A stretch of DNA of 64,000 nucleotides from CAWFXC01 sp963819735 (GTDB lineage: Bacteria > Actinomycetota > Acidimicrobiia > IMCC26256 > DASPTH01), in assembly GCA_963819735.1 (NCBI GenBank), contig CAWFXC010000005.1, forward strand, positions 124,001-188,000. Direction: 5' to 3'. The position numbers and the translations under genes were made by a program. The notes under the pieces are model-generated. The model had not been told where the DNA came from. It was given only the letters and a program-made list of their open reading frames with translations, and made no database searches. This document shows, one piece after another, positions 16,856 to 25,612 of the stretch. Numbering within the stretch: the first letter of the stretch is position 1; each line of letters begins with the position of its first letter.

Positions 16856-18223
16856 TCAGGGATCGGGGCCCGAGCCGAGAAGCGTGACCGTGATCTCGCC
16901 GCCCCGGAACACCGTGATGTCGCCGTCTTCCGACACCTTGAGGGTCACGTCGGCCGTGTAGGAGAGGGTCTTGGCCGCGGCGGTGCGGGCGCCCTCGTGT
17001 TGGCTGTCGGCGCTGGTGACGATGGCGCCGTAAGCGAGGAGATTCCCGTCGCGGTCGAGGATGGTCGCCCCGTCGAGGCCGGCGAGCCGGGCCAGGGTCT
17101 GGTCGTCGAGATCCTCGGCGTCGAGCAGGTGGTGCAGGCGGGTCTCGATGCGCATGGCCGAGGGGTCGAACTCGTTGCGGAGGTCGAAACGGTCCTTGGG
17201 CGACACGATGCCGTCGAGCGAGGCGGGATCCTCGACGACGGCGAGGATCGCACCCCGGCCCTGCGCGGAGACGATGAACGCCGCCTGCACGATGATCGGC
17301 GCCGCCCGACCGCCGCCGATCATGTTGGCGATGAACCCGGTGAGCTCGAGCGGGAACGCCGACCAGTGCTCGCCCCGCCGGAGCAGCAGCGGTTCACCGT
17401 CGACGAACACCCAGACGGTGCGGTCAGCGCGGAGGAAGAAGCCGACGCCCCCGAGACGACGGGTCGCCTCGGCCACGAGCGAACCGCTGTCGACGAACTC
17501 GGTCGATCGCGACCGCGGCGGCACCGACGGGAACAGGCGGTCGAGCCGATGGCGCTGCAACTCCGACCGCGCGTGGCCTTCGGAGTCGACGACCAGCAGC
17601 GAACGTTGCCCGTCGAACAGCACGGGCGCGCGCTTGGCGGCCCGCAGGTCGGCGGGGTACTCGAAGCGCAGCCGTGGGGGCTCGCGCAAGGCCTCGGTGA
17701 GGATGACGCCGTGCGTGAGCTCCTGCGACTCGACGCGGGTGCCGCTGAGCTCGATGAGGTACTCGATCGTGTCGGCCACGAGCCGGGTCGGGGTCGCCTC
17801 GGCGGCGCCGGGCACGTACTGGCCGAGCAGTTCGATGACGATGGTGTCGCGCAGGGCGCGGCGCACCGGCGGCCCCAGCGTCTTCGCGTGACCGTGTAGG
17901 GCCCGGAAGCCGTGCGCGGCGCGCAGCGCGGCCGCGGGCAGGGTGCGCAGGAGGCGGAGGAGTTGCGTGCTGTCGGGGGTGACCAGCTGGGCGATGCGCC
18001 CGCTGACCGTGAGGGTGCACGTGATCATCCACCCGTCGGGTCCGGGGCCGGTCGCGCTCGCGACCACCGAACCGACGCTCGGTTCGGGGAGCGGGCCGTC
18101 GATGGGGGAGTAGAGGAGCTCGACGGTCGCCCCCTGGAAGATCTCCGCCAGCGCGGCGCCCATCGCGTCGCCCGCCGGATCCGGGGGCAGGTGCGCGACG
18201 GTCGACGATCGTTCCCAGGTCAT
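16856..18223 (-). CDS. DisA_N/DAC-like (diadenylate cyclase-like) protein with N-terminal sensor region and altered RHR motif
   Basis: 455 residues. The C-terminal 120 residues match the diadenylate cyclase fold: LARLAGLDGATILDRDGNLL carries the DGA motif, and VSEDGDITVFRGGEI matches the final DAC strand. The ATP-binding GTRHRAA motif of active enzymes reads GARTAAAKTLS, so Arg is kept but His and the second Arg are lost. The N-terminal 330 residues are not recognised in detail but resemble the sensor-type regions found ahead of some DAC domains. Cyclic di-AMP synthesis is therefore uncertain; nucleotide sensing is an alternative. It is 19 bp downstream of an F420-type oxidoreductase and upstream of a degenerate GGDEF gene. 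Confidence 0.72.
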   Translation of the reverse strand: MTWERSSTVAHLPPDPAGDAMGAALAEIFQGATVELLYSPIDGPLPEPSVGSVVASATGPGPDGWMITCTLTVSGRIAQLVTPDSTQLLRLLRTLPAAALRAAHGFRALHGHAKTLGPPVRRALRDTIVIELLGQYVPGAAEATPTRLVADTIEYLIELSGTRVESQELTHGVILTEALREPPRLRFEYPADLRAAKRAPVLFDGQRSLLVVDSEGHARSELQRHRLDRLFPSVPPRSRSTEFVDSGSLVAEATRRLGGVGFFLRADRTVWVFVDGEPLLLRRGEHWSAFPLELTGFIANMIGGGRAAPIIVQAAFIVSAQGRGAILAVVEDPASLDGIVSPKDRFDLRNEFDPSAMRIETRLHHLLDAEDLDDQTLARLAGLDGATILDRDGNLLAYGAIVTSADSQHEGARTAAAKTLSYTADVTLKVSEDGDITVFRGGEITVTLLGSGPDP

Positions 18224-18242
18224 CGCGCCAGTCTGGTCGACG

Positions 18243-19115
18243 TCAGCTGGAGCCGAGCGCGAGGGCCTCTGCGATCTGCGTGAGGGCGGCGAGATGGTCG
18301 TCGACCGTCGGGAGCCCCGCCCCCATCGTGTTGATCGAGAGGTGGGTGGCGCCCTCGTTGCGCCACGCTTCGGCCTCGCCGACCACCGCGTCGACCCCGG
18401 CGGCGGTGAAGTTGGCCCGCCCCTCCATGCCGATGGCGGCGGGATCGCGCCCGGCGGCGCGGGCGGCGTCGTCGACGAGGGTCTTGGCGGCATCGAGGCC
18501 GGGGCCCACCGCGATCTGCGGGAACCAGCCGTCGGCCACGCGGCCGGCGCGGCGGAGGGCGGGGGCCGAACGGGCCCCGATCCACAGCGGGATCGGCCGT
18601 TGCACCGGCAGGGGCGCGATGCCCGCCCCGGTTACCTGCTCGTACGCGCCGTCGTGCGTGATGCTGGGCTCGGTCCACAACCGCCGCAGCAGCGCGATCT
18701 GCTCCTCGACCCGCCGCCCGCGGTCGGTGAACTCCTTGCCCAGCGCTTCGTACTCGACCGCGTTCCAGCCCAGGCCGATGCCGAGCCGGAGCCGGCCGCG
18801 GGTGAGCAGGTCGACCTCGGCCGCTTGCTTGGCCACCAGCACGGTTTGACGCTGCGGGAGGATGATGATCCCGGTGACCAGCTCGATCGACGTGATCGCG
18901 GCCAGGTAGCCGAAGAGCACGAACGGTTCGTGGAACGTCGTGTCGACGTCGTAGGGACCGTTCCAACCCTCGTGTACCGCAGGGTCGGCGCCGACCACGT
19001 GGTCGTAGGCAAGGATCTGCGCGTAGCCGAGCTGCTCGACCTGCTGCGCGTACGCGCGCACCGCGCCGACGTCGGCGCCGATCTCGGTCTGGGGGAACAC
19101 GACACCGATCTGCAT
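18243..19115 (-). CDS. LLM class F420-dependent oxidoreductase
   Basis: 290 residues of the luciferase-like family. It begins IGVVFPQTEIGADVGAVRAYA, then YAQILAYDHVVG, LVTGIIILPQRQTVLVAKQAA, GRLRLGIGLGWNAVEYEALG and PIPLWIGARSAPALRRAGR, the usual order of barrel strands in probable F420 subfamilies. It starts 6 bp after the nitroreductase stop and its own stop is 19 bp before the DAC-like start, so three redox/signalling genes probably share one transcript. Confidence 0.88.
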   Translation of the reverse strand: MQIGVVFPQTEIGADVGAVRAYAQQVEQLGYAQILAYDHVVGADPAVHEGWNGPYDVDTTFHEPFVLFGYLAAITSIELVTGIIILPQRQTVLVAKQAAEVDLLTRGRLRLGIGLGWNAVEYEALGKEFTDRGRRVEEQIALLRRLWTEPSITHDGAYEQVTGAGIAPLPVQRPIPLWIGARSAPALRRAGRVADGWFPQIAVGPGLDAAKTLVDDAARAAGRDPAAIGMEGRANFTAAGVDAVVGEAEAWRNEGATHLSINTMGAGLPTVDDHLAALTQIAEALALGSS

Positions 19116-19121
19116 CGCGGC

Positions 19122-19871
19122 CTACTTCGCTCGCGGCGGGCCGGCCGCGGTGTGGTGGGTATCGGGCGGATCAACGGCCCACTCGGGCGCGGTGTCCCAG
19201 TGCTCGGCGAAGACCAACTCGCGCATCGGCCGCCGGCGCACCGGGCCGTGCGACCCTTCCGGGCGCCCGATGGTGATCGTCGCGGCCATGAACACGCCCT
19301 CGGGGATCCCGAGCAGCTCGCGCAGCTCGCTCTCGACTGCGTAATGGAATCCGGTGAGCACGCCGCCGTAGCCGAGCGCGCGCGCCGCGAGCAGCAGGTT
19401 CTGACACGACGGGAACACCGACGCGCCTTCGAACGACGCAGGGTCGCGGTAGCGGACCAGGCACGGCAGCACGAGCACGGGCACGTGCTCGAACTCGTCG
19501 ACGTAGCGCTGCATGGTGCGCGCCATCCGTGCCTTGGGCGAGTTGTCGATCGTGCCCGAGCCGGAGTCGTAGCCGTCGGTGGAGCGCTTGTTGCCCCACG
19601 CGGCGCGCGCGCCCTGCGCGATCAGTGCCTTCGCCGCCACCGCATTGGGTCCGTCGGTGAGCACGATGAACCGATAGGGCTGACGGTTGGAGCCGCTGGG
19701 CGCCCGGGTCGCCGCGAACAGCATCGCCCGCAACGCTTCGGGCGGCACCGGCTCGTCGCGGTAGCGACGGATGGCGCGCGTCGTCGCCAGCCCGCCCAGC
19801 AGCCCGACGACGTCGTCGGGGAGCGGCGTCGTGGCCAGGTGGTCGGCGTCGGCGGTGAGCTCGGGCGTCAC
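19122..19871 (-). CDS. Nitroreductase family protein
   Basis: 249 residues of the FMN-dependent nitroreductase fold. TTRAIRRYRDEPVPPEAL and AATRAPSGSNRQPYRF are the N-terminal FMN-contact motifs; FPSCQNLLLAARALGYGGVLTG and the C-terminal ITIGRPEG complete the core. Family members reduce nitro groups, enones or flavins with NAD(P)H, usually as cytoplasmic dimers. It heads the minus-strand run that continues into the LLM, DAC-like and GGDEF-like genes and diverges from a crotonase gene with a 47-bp gap. Confidence 0.88.
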   Translation of the reverse strand: MTPELTADADHLATTPLPDDVVGLLGGLATTRAIRRYRDEPVPPEALRAMLFAATRAPSGSNRQPYRFIVLTDGPNAVAAKALIAQGARAAWGNKRSTDGYDSGSGTIDNSPKARMARTMQRYVDEFEHVPVLVLPCLVRYRDPASFEGASVFPSCQNLLLAARALGYGGVLTGFHYAVESELRELLGIPEGVFMAATITIGRPEGSHGPVRRRPMRELVFAEHWDTAPEWAVDPPDTHHTAAGPPRAK

Positions 19872-19918
19872 GCAGGTACCAGGCTTTCCTCGGGTGACAG
19901 GTGTGCCAACATTCGCGC

Positions 19919-20677
19919 ATGACCGTCGACGTCGCCACCTTCGGAACCGTGCGGGTGGTCACGATAAACCGGCCCGAACGACGCAACGCCCTGGATCGAG
20001 AGACGTTCGTGGGCCTGGGCCGGGCCTTCGTCGACGCCGAGCACGACGACCAGGTGCGGGCGGTGGTGCTCACCGGCGCCGGCGATCGGGCGTTCTGCTC
20101 GGGTATGGACCTGAAGGCGTTCGCGAGTGGTGAGAGCGGCGCGGCGATCGAAGGTCCCGGCACCGAGGTGTTCGTCGAGCGCTTCTATCCGAAGCCGATC
20201 ATCGCCGCGGTCAACGGTTCGGCCGTCGGCGGCGGCTTCGGGGTGATGCTGGGCTGCGACCTCGTGATCGCGGCCGACCACGCGGTGTTCGGCCTACCCG
20301 AGGTGAAGCGGGGTCTGGTCGGGGTCGGCGCCACCAGCCGCGCGGCGCTGCGCCTCCCGCCGGCGGTCGCGCTGGAGCTCGCGCTCACCGGTGAGCTGAT
20401 CGACGCGACGCGCGCGTTGCACTTCGGCCTGGTGAACGAGGTCGTGCCCGGCGTCGACGTGTTACCGACTGCGCTCGCGCGCGCGGAGCAGATCGCGGCG
20501 AACGGACCGCTCGCGGTGAAGGCTGCGAAGGAGGTCGCCTACGACGCGCGCGGGTTGTTCGCGCTCGACATCCCCGCGATGCGCGAACGCGCCGCGGTCG
20601 TGTTCGCGAGCGACGACGCGCGCGAGGGCGCGCGCGCGTTCTCGGAGAAGCGCACGCCGCGCTTCACCGGTCGCTGA
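19919..20677 (+). CDS. Enoyl-CoA hydratase/isomerase (crotonase) family protein
   Basis: 252 residues. INRPERRNALDRET is the crotonase opening; the oxyanion-hole segments are DRAFCSGMDLKAF and NGSAVGGGFGVMLGCD, and PEVKRGLVGVGATSRAAL covers the second active-site loop. It would hydrate or isomerise a 2-enoyl-CoA. An in-frame GTG at 19901 would add six residues; the ATG at 19919 gives the standard family start. One base separates it from the isomerase-like gene downstream (TGAGATG). Confidence 0.88.
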   Translation: MTVDVATFGTVRVVTINRPERRNALDRETFVGLGRAFVDAEHDDQVRAVVLTGAGDRAFCSGMDLKAFASGESGAAIEGPGTEVFVERFYPKPIIAAVNGSAVGGGFGVMLGCDLVIAADHAVFGLPEVKRGLVGVGATSRAALRLPPAVALELALTGELIDATRALHFGLVNEVVPGVDVLPTALARAEQIAANGPLAVKAAKEVAYDARGLFALDIPAMRERAAVVFASDDAREGARAFSEKRTPRFTGR

Positions 20678-20678
20678 G

Positions 20679-21243
20679 ATGGCCGACGTCGTCGTGCGCC
20701 CCGACGCCGACCTGCTCGCCGTCAGCCGCGACTTCTCGCTGCTCGTATCGGTGGTCGCGGCGCTGACCGACGACCAGGCGCGCGAGGCGTCGCTCCTCCC
20801 GGGGTGGACGCGCGGTCACGTGCTCACCCACCTCGCCCGCAGCGGCGACGGCGACACCCGCACCGTCGAAGGGGCGATCCGCGACGAGGTCGTCGACAAG
20901 TATCCCGAAGGCAGCGAGGGACGCGGAACGCGACATCGACGCCGGGGCCGGTCGCCCGGTGGCCGAGCTGCTCGACGACCTCGCGGCGTCTCAGGGCCGT
21001 CTGCACGCGGCGTGGGCGGCGATGCCCGACGACGCGTGGGGCCGGTCGGCCCGCACACCGCCCGGGCCGCGGACCGCGGCGCAAGGCGTGCGGACCCGAC
21101 GCCGGGAGATCCTCGTGCACCTCGTAGATCTCGACCTCGGGTTCGGCCCTACCGATCTGCCCGCCGACTACCTGGAGTTCGACGCCGAGTTCGTGCACGA
21201 GTCGCGCACCCGCGCCACCTGGCCCGACGCGCCCTGGCCCTGA
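20679..21243 (+). pseudogene. Mycothiol-dependent maleylpyruvate isomerase-like protein, frameshifted
   Basis: The first frame holds the metal-binding MDMPI_N opening (LLPGWTRGHVLTHLARSGDG); from about 20915 the family sequence continues in the next frame as RDAERDIDAGAGRPVAELLDDL and REILVHLVDLDLGFGPTDLP. The length of 565 bases is one more than a multiple of three, consistent with a one-base insertion (or two-base loss) in GCGAGGGACG. The joined protein is about 188 residues. It starts one base after the crotonase stop. Confidence 0.78.
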
Positions 21244-21278
21244 ATTTGAGCTTACCCTGAAGTCAGCTGGCCCTGACC

Positions 21279-21295
21279 CTCCGAACACTTCGGAG
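21279..21295. terminator. Hairpin between convergent genes, candidate bidirectional terminator
   Basis: CTCCGAA-CAC-TTCGGAG is a perfect 7-bp stem with a 3-base loop in the 154-bp gap between the isomerase-like gene (+) and the acyl-CoA dehydrogenase subunit gene (-). No U-tract is seen. Confidence 0.45.
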
Positions 21296-21397
21296 TTCGG
21301 CGACGCATGCGCACGTCAACTCCGAGATGTTCGCGGGCGACGGTGGGCGGTGGTGGCGCTCGGGGGCACTCTGCCGTCGAGCCGATCGGGCGCGCGG

Positions 21398-22346
21398 TCA
21401 GCGCGAGCGTGCGCCGTGGGGGAACAGGGAGTCGAAGCCGTCGGCGCGCATGGCGTCGACGAGCAGGTCGAGGACACGGTCGGACGATGCGGGGAGCCGG
21501 AGCGGTGCCTGCACCCGGCGGCACAACACTGAGATGTCGTACTCCTCGGCGACGCCCGACGCGCCGTGGAGCTGTTGCGCGATCCGCATCGCGCTGCGCG
21601 CGACGTCGGCGGCGTGGACGCGCGAACGCGAGGGCATCGGTGCGGGCGGCGGCGCCGAGCTCGATCACCCGCCACGCGGTGAAGCGCGCCAGCTCGGCCA
21701 GGCCGGTGGCCGCGACCACCGCGTCGGCAATCTGGAACTGCACGGCCTGGAAGTCGCCGATGCGCTCGCCGAACTGGCGCCGGCTCCGGGCGTGCTCCAC
21801 GCACTCGTCGACCGCGGCTTCGACGAAGCCCAGCACCGTGGCCGACGTGAGGGTCCACTGCCAGGCGGCGAGCGCGCCGAGCTCATCGGATGACGGGCGG
21901 TCGGTCGCGTGCAACGTGACCGGCGCCGCGAACGGCGCCAGCCGTGAACCCAGGGGCGCGCCGGCGTCTTCGGCTCGCCAGACCCGCCCGGTCAGATCGA
22001 CCGCGAGCATCGGGTCGAGGAGATCGGCGTGGTCGACGAGGGGAGCGGCGGGGTCGACCAGCATCACCGACGCGCCGGCGTGGCGGCACAGCGTGGCCTC
22101 GACCGGGTAGGGGAGCGCGACCCGGCCCGCCTCGCGGCAGAGCGCGAACGCGGCGAGAGCCTGGTCGGCGTCGGCGGTGGGATCGAGGTCGGCGGCGCCG
22201 AGCGCGCGCAGGGCGTCGCCCGCCCGGGCCCGCTCGGCAAGGTCGGCTTCGGCGCGGCGCGCCAACTCGACGCCCCCGAGGTCGGCGAACGCCCGCCGGG
22301 CGGTGGCCGCGAGCTCGACGATGTGATCGGGCAGCAGCGGATCCAT
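21398..22346 (-). pseudogene. Acyl-CoA dehydrogenase, small-subunit type, frameshifted near its 3' end
   Basis: The main frame from ATG 22346 gives an acyl-CoA dehydrogenase-like protein with a shortened N-terminal region and the C-terminal helical domain (CVEHARSRRQFGERIGDFQAV). Near 21625 the family sequence moves to another frame: DALAF then RVHAADVARSAMRIAQQLHG ending at 21398. The sense strand has TTCGCGCGTCC where TTCGCGCGCGTCC would restore the frame, a loss of one CG unit. Joined length is about 316 residues, typical of the smaller partner in heteromeric acyl-CoA dehydrogenases. Its ATG overlaps the stop of the larger dehydrogenase (TGATG). Confidence 0.78.
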
Positions 22347-23539
22347 CACGCCCGCCCGAGGGTGGCGCGGCCAACGATCATGCGTTGGATCTCGATCGTC
22401 CCCGACGCCACGGTTGCCGCCTGTGCATACCGCCAGTGGTCCTCCACCGCGCCGTGGAGGACCCCGCCGCTGCGGCCGTCGCGGAGCGACGCGCCGTCGA
22501 GCGCCTGGAACAGCGCTTCCGCCACCAGTTGGTCGGCCTGGGTGACGGCGATGCGGGCGACACTGGCGGCGGTGTCGGCCGCGGTGCCCTCGGCCTGCAG
22601 GAACACCGCTCGGTACGCCAACAACCGGGCCACCCGCACCGCGACGAGGGCGCGCGCCCACGTCGCCCGCACGGTCGCGGGGAGCCGGTCGAACTCGTCG
22701 CCCAACTCGGCCTCGAGCGCCGACAGCAGGCGATCGCACCGGGCGTAGCGGGCGATGCCGACGCGTTCGAAGGCCAGCGCGTGGCGCATGACCGCCCAGC
22801 CCCGGCCGACGCCGCCGAGCACCGGGCTGTCGTCGGCCTCGACGACGACGTCGTCGAAGAACACCTCGTTGAGGTGGTGCGGGCCGAGCGAGCTGCGGAT
22901 CGGCCGCACCGTGATGCCGGGCGTGTGCATGGGCACGAGGAAGAGGGTGATGCCGTCGTGCTTCTTGGCCGGGGCGCCCGCGTCCGCGCCCGACGGCGCG
23001 CCTGCGCCGGTGTCGACCCGTGCCGCCAGCACGCACCACTGCGCCATGCCCGCGTACGACGTCCAGATCTTCTGCCCGGTGATGCTCCACCCATCGTCGA
23101 CCGCAGTTGCCCGGGTGGTGAGCGAGGCGAGATCGGATCCGGCGTCGGGCTCGCTGAACCCCTGGCACCAGATCACGTCGCCCGCGGCGATGGCGGGCAG
23201 GTGCCGGGCCTTCTGGTGTTCGTCGCCGAACGCCATGATCGCGGGTCCGACCCAGTTGAGGCCCATGTACTGCGCGCCGCGCGGCTCGTGGTGCGCCCAC
23301 ATCTCTTCGCGCACGACGGTCTGCTCCCAGACCGAGCCGTCGCGGCCGCCGTACTCGGCCGGCCACGCGAGGGTGAGGAGTCCCTCGGCGGCGAGACGCT
23401 TGCAGAAGCGCTGCGCGACCTCGAGGTCGCGCGGATCGTCGGTGCAGGCGCCGAGGAAGTCGGCCGGGATCTCGCTGGCGATGAGGGCGCGCAGCCGGGT
23501 GCGGAGGGTGTCGGCGTCGGGGCCGAGGTCGAAGTCCAT
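22346..23539 (-). CDS. Acyl-CoA dehydrogenase, large-subunit type
   Basis: 397 residues with the three-domain acyl-CoA dehydrogenase layout: N-terminal helices (LLTLAWPAEYGG), the middle beta domain with the FAD-contact EPDAGSDLASL and ITGQKIWTSYAGMAQW, and a C-terminal helical domain ending in GTIEIQRMIVGRATLGR. It would introduce the 2,3-double bond in an acyl-CoA using FAD. The ATG at 23539 was chosen over 23551 because it overlaps the crotonase stop in the same TGATG manner as the next junction. It pairs with the small-subunit gene directly downstream, recalling alpha2-beta2 dehydrogenases of steroid and terpenoid side-chain degradation. Confidence 0.88.
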   Translation of the reverse strand: MDFDLGPDADTLRTRLRALIASEIPADFLGACTDDPRDLEVAQRFCKRLAAEGLLTLAWPAEYGGRDGSVWEQTVVREEMWAHHEPRGAQYMGLNWVGPAIMAFGDEHQKARHLPAIAAGDVIWCQGFSEPDAGSDLASLTTRATAVDDGWSITGQKIWTSYAGMAQWCVLAARVDTGAGAPSGADAGAPAKKHDGITLFLVPMHTPGITVRPIRSSLGPHHLNEVFFDDVVVEADDSPVLGGVGRGWAVMRHALAFERVGIARYARCDRLLSALEAELGDEFDRLPATVRATWARALVAVRVARLLAYRAVFLQAEGTAADTAASVARIAVTQADQLVAEALFQALDGASLRDGRSGGVLHGAVEDHWRYAQAATVASGTIEIQRMIVGRATLGRA

Positions 23540-24324
23540 CAGGGCCGCCACGCCGGGTCGCGCTGTTCGACGAACGCGCGCGGACCTTCATCGGCATCGG
23601 GGTGCGCCCAGTGGCGCTGCACCGCGCGCCAGCCGTCTTCCATCGCGTCGGAAACGATCGACGCCTCGAACCGGCGGATCACCGCGCGCGATTCGCGCAC
23701 CGCTTCCGGCGAGCTGGCGGCGATGCCCGCTGCCAACTCCTGAGCCCGGTCGAGCAGGCGGTCGGGCGCGACGACCTCGCTCACCAGCCCGAGGGCCAGG
23801 GCCTGGTGGGCGTCCCAGCGCTCGGCGCGCCCGCACAGCACCAGTCGCGTCAGCGCTGCGAGCGGGACCCGCAGCGCCAGCGACGGTGCCTCGATCCCGC
23901 TGACCTGCCCGACGTTCACGTGCGGATCGGTGAACCAGGCCGCCTCGCCCGCGATCACGATGTCGGCGTCGGCGACGAAGTGCAGCCCACCGCCCGCGCA
24001 CACGCCGTTCACGGCCACGATCACGGGGGCGTCGATCCGGCGGCCGGGGAGGAAGGCCAACTCGTCGACGATGCCGCGTCCGGCGCCGTAGGGCGTGCGC
24101 TCGGCGTCGAGGTCGCCGAGATCGGCGCCCGCGCAGAAGCCCTTCCCGGCCCCCGTGAGCACGACGCACCGCACGTCGCGGTCGTCCTTCGTCGCCGTCC
24201 ACAGCTGATCCAGCTCGCCGCGCATCGGGAAGTCGAACGCGTTGCGTTGCTCGGGGCGGTTCAGCGTGACCGTCATCACGTGGTCGGACCGCTCGACGAC
24301 GATGGTCCCGTAGCCCTCGGTCAT
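23539..24324 (-). CDS. Enoyl-CoA hydratase/isomerase family protein
   Basis: 261 residues. LNRPEQRNAFDFPMRGEL opens the crotonase fold; GAGKGFCAGADLGDL and VNGVCAGGGLHFVADAD form the oxyanion hole; DPHVNVGQVSGIEAPSLALR covers the second catalytic loop. It lies between the MaoC-like hydratase and the paired dehydrogenases, all on the minus strand, so it probably acts on the same CoA ester series. The stop overlaps the next start by one base. Confidence 0.88.
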   Translation of the reverse strand: MTEGYGTIVVERSDHVMTVTLNRPEQRNAFDFPMRGELDQLWTATKDDRDVRCVVLTGAGKGFCAGADLGDLDAERTPYGAGRGIVDELAFLPGRRIDAPVIVAVNGVCAGGGLHFVADADIVIAGEAAWFTDPHVNVGQVSGIEAPSLALRVPLAALTRLVLCGRAERWDAHQALALGLVSEVVAPDRLLDRAQELAAGIAASSPEAVRESRAVIRRFEASIVSDAMEDGWRAVQRHWAHPDADEGPRAFVEQRDPAWRP

Positions 24325-24378
24325 CGGCGCATCATGCTCCGTCGAGGGATTCGTCGTTGGGGCACCACGCCATGACGG

Positions 24379-25612
24379 TCACTCGTTCGGTAGTTCGACG
24401 TCGACGTCGGCCGTCGCCATCACCGCGTCGTGCTGGTTGCGCAGCTCCACCCGCACCGTCACGAGGTGCTTGCGTCGGCGCTCGACGCGGGTGCCGATGA
24501 CTTCGCCGTCGATGAAGGTGGCGTCGCCGGTGAACGCGGGATTGCGGTAGTGGCTGTCGGCGTGGGTGACGAATCCCCATTCGCCGGCCCACGCGGCGAC
24601 GTAGTCGAGCACCCACGCACCCATCGACGCGCCGTAGCCGTAGCCGCGCGCCATCCCCACGTGACGTGCCCACCGCGGTTGCAGGTGGCCGCGCGACGGG
24701 CCGTAGTAGGCGCCGTCGGTGAGCTCGGGGTTGGTGCGTTCCATCCGGCGGTCGCCTTCGAAGCCCGCCATCTCCTTCGTGTAGCCGAGCTCCTCGGCGC
24801 GCACCGTCGTGGGGCCCTTGCGGGTCGCGCCCCAGGTGGTCATCGGGTACGCCCGCCACTCGGTGGCGAAGCTGGCGAGCGAGTGGGGCCCGAGCACGTT
24901 GGCCGCCAGCTTGTCGCCGACCTGCACCGATCCGTAGGGGCGGGGATCGTGGTGCAGCTCCTGGATCTGCAGGACGAAACCGCCCTTGATCTCCTCGAGC
25001 CGTTCGAGATCGGCGTCGGCCCACTCCGGCTCGGCCGGCTCCGCGAACAGCTGCTTCTCCTTCGCCTCGCGCACCTGGTAGCGGATCGATGTCGACCGTT
25101 GCTGGGCGACGCGCTCACCCCGCTGGTTGATGTAGAGCGTGTCGCCGCGTTGGAAGCACGTGGGCCCGGCGAACTTGGTGGTGCGCACCTTGTAGTCGTA
25201 CGGCATGCGGTGACAGACGAAGTGGTCGCCCGGCTCGATGCGGGGGCCGAAGAACCACCACTCGTCGCCGCCGAAGATGAGGTGTGAGCTCGGGATCTTC
25301 CCGACCTGCGCGGGGGAGCACCCGTGGCTGGTGTCGGTGGCGACGGTGAACGACTGCGGGGCGACGATGGTGCCGAAGCGGCTCTCGGCTGCCCACCGTT
25401 CGTCGTAGTGCAACGGGTTCGGGTAGTGCATCGCCTGCACCCACCGGCGGATGTCGTTGACCACGACCGGCTCCTTGAGCTCGCCCGGTTCCATGGGCAC
25501 GCCCATCCACCGGTCGAGGTCCGACACGTCGAGCGTCGCGTCGTCGGCCAGTTCGTCTCCTGCGCAATTCGTCGCCCGCCAATTCCTCGCCCTCCTCGGG
25601 CTCGCCGGTCAT
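24379..25612 (-). CDS. MaoC/FAS1-type acyl dehydratase, double hot-dog, with frameshifted N-terminus
   Basis: Most of the protein (382 residues downstream of 25527) is a two-hot-dog MaoC-like dehydratase: an N-terminal FAS1-like hot-dog (HYPNPLHYDERWA, DEWWFFGPRIEPGD, GDTLYINQRGERVA) and a C-terminal MaoC domain (GYGYGASMGAWVLDYVAAWAG). The true start is probably ATG 25612, encoding MTGEPEEGEELAGDEL in another frame; this ATG overlaps the upstream ligase stop as ATGA. One extra base near 25565, where the frame would continue into DELADDATLDVSDL, explains the break. It would hydrate an enoyl-CoA in the coupled beta-oxidation-like run. Confidence 0.78.

Noticed and set aside
16290..18223. CBASS-like or other anti-phage second-messenger system
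   Set aside because: No CD-NTase, effector (phospholipase, nuclease, SAVED) or ubiquitin-like gene nearby; the PLDc_N-like protein is a short membrane protein, not a phospholipase D domain.
20679..21243. Programmed ribosomal frameshifting as a cause of the split isomerase and the other split genes
   Set aside because: No X-XXY-YYZ slippery sites with downstream pseudoknots were seen, and shifts of both signs occur in unrelated enzymes.
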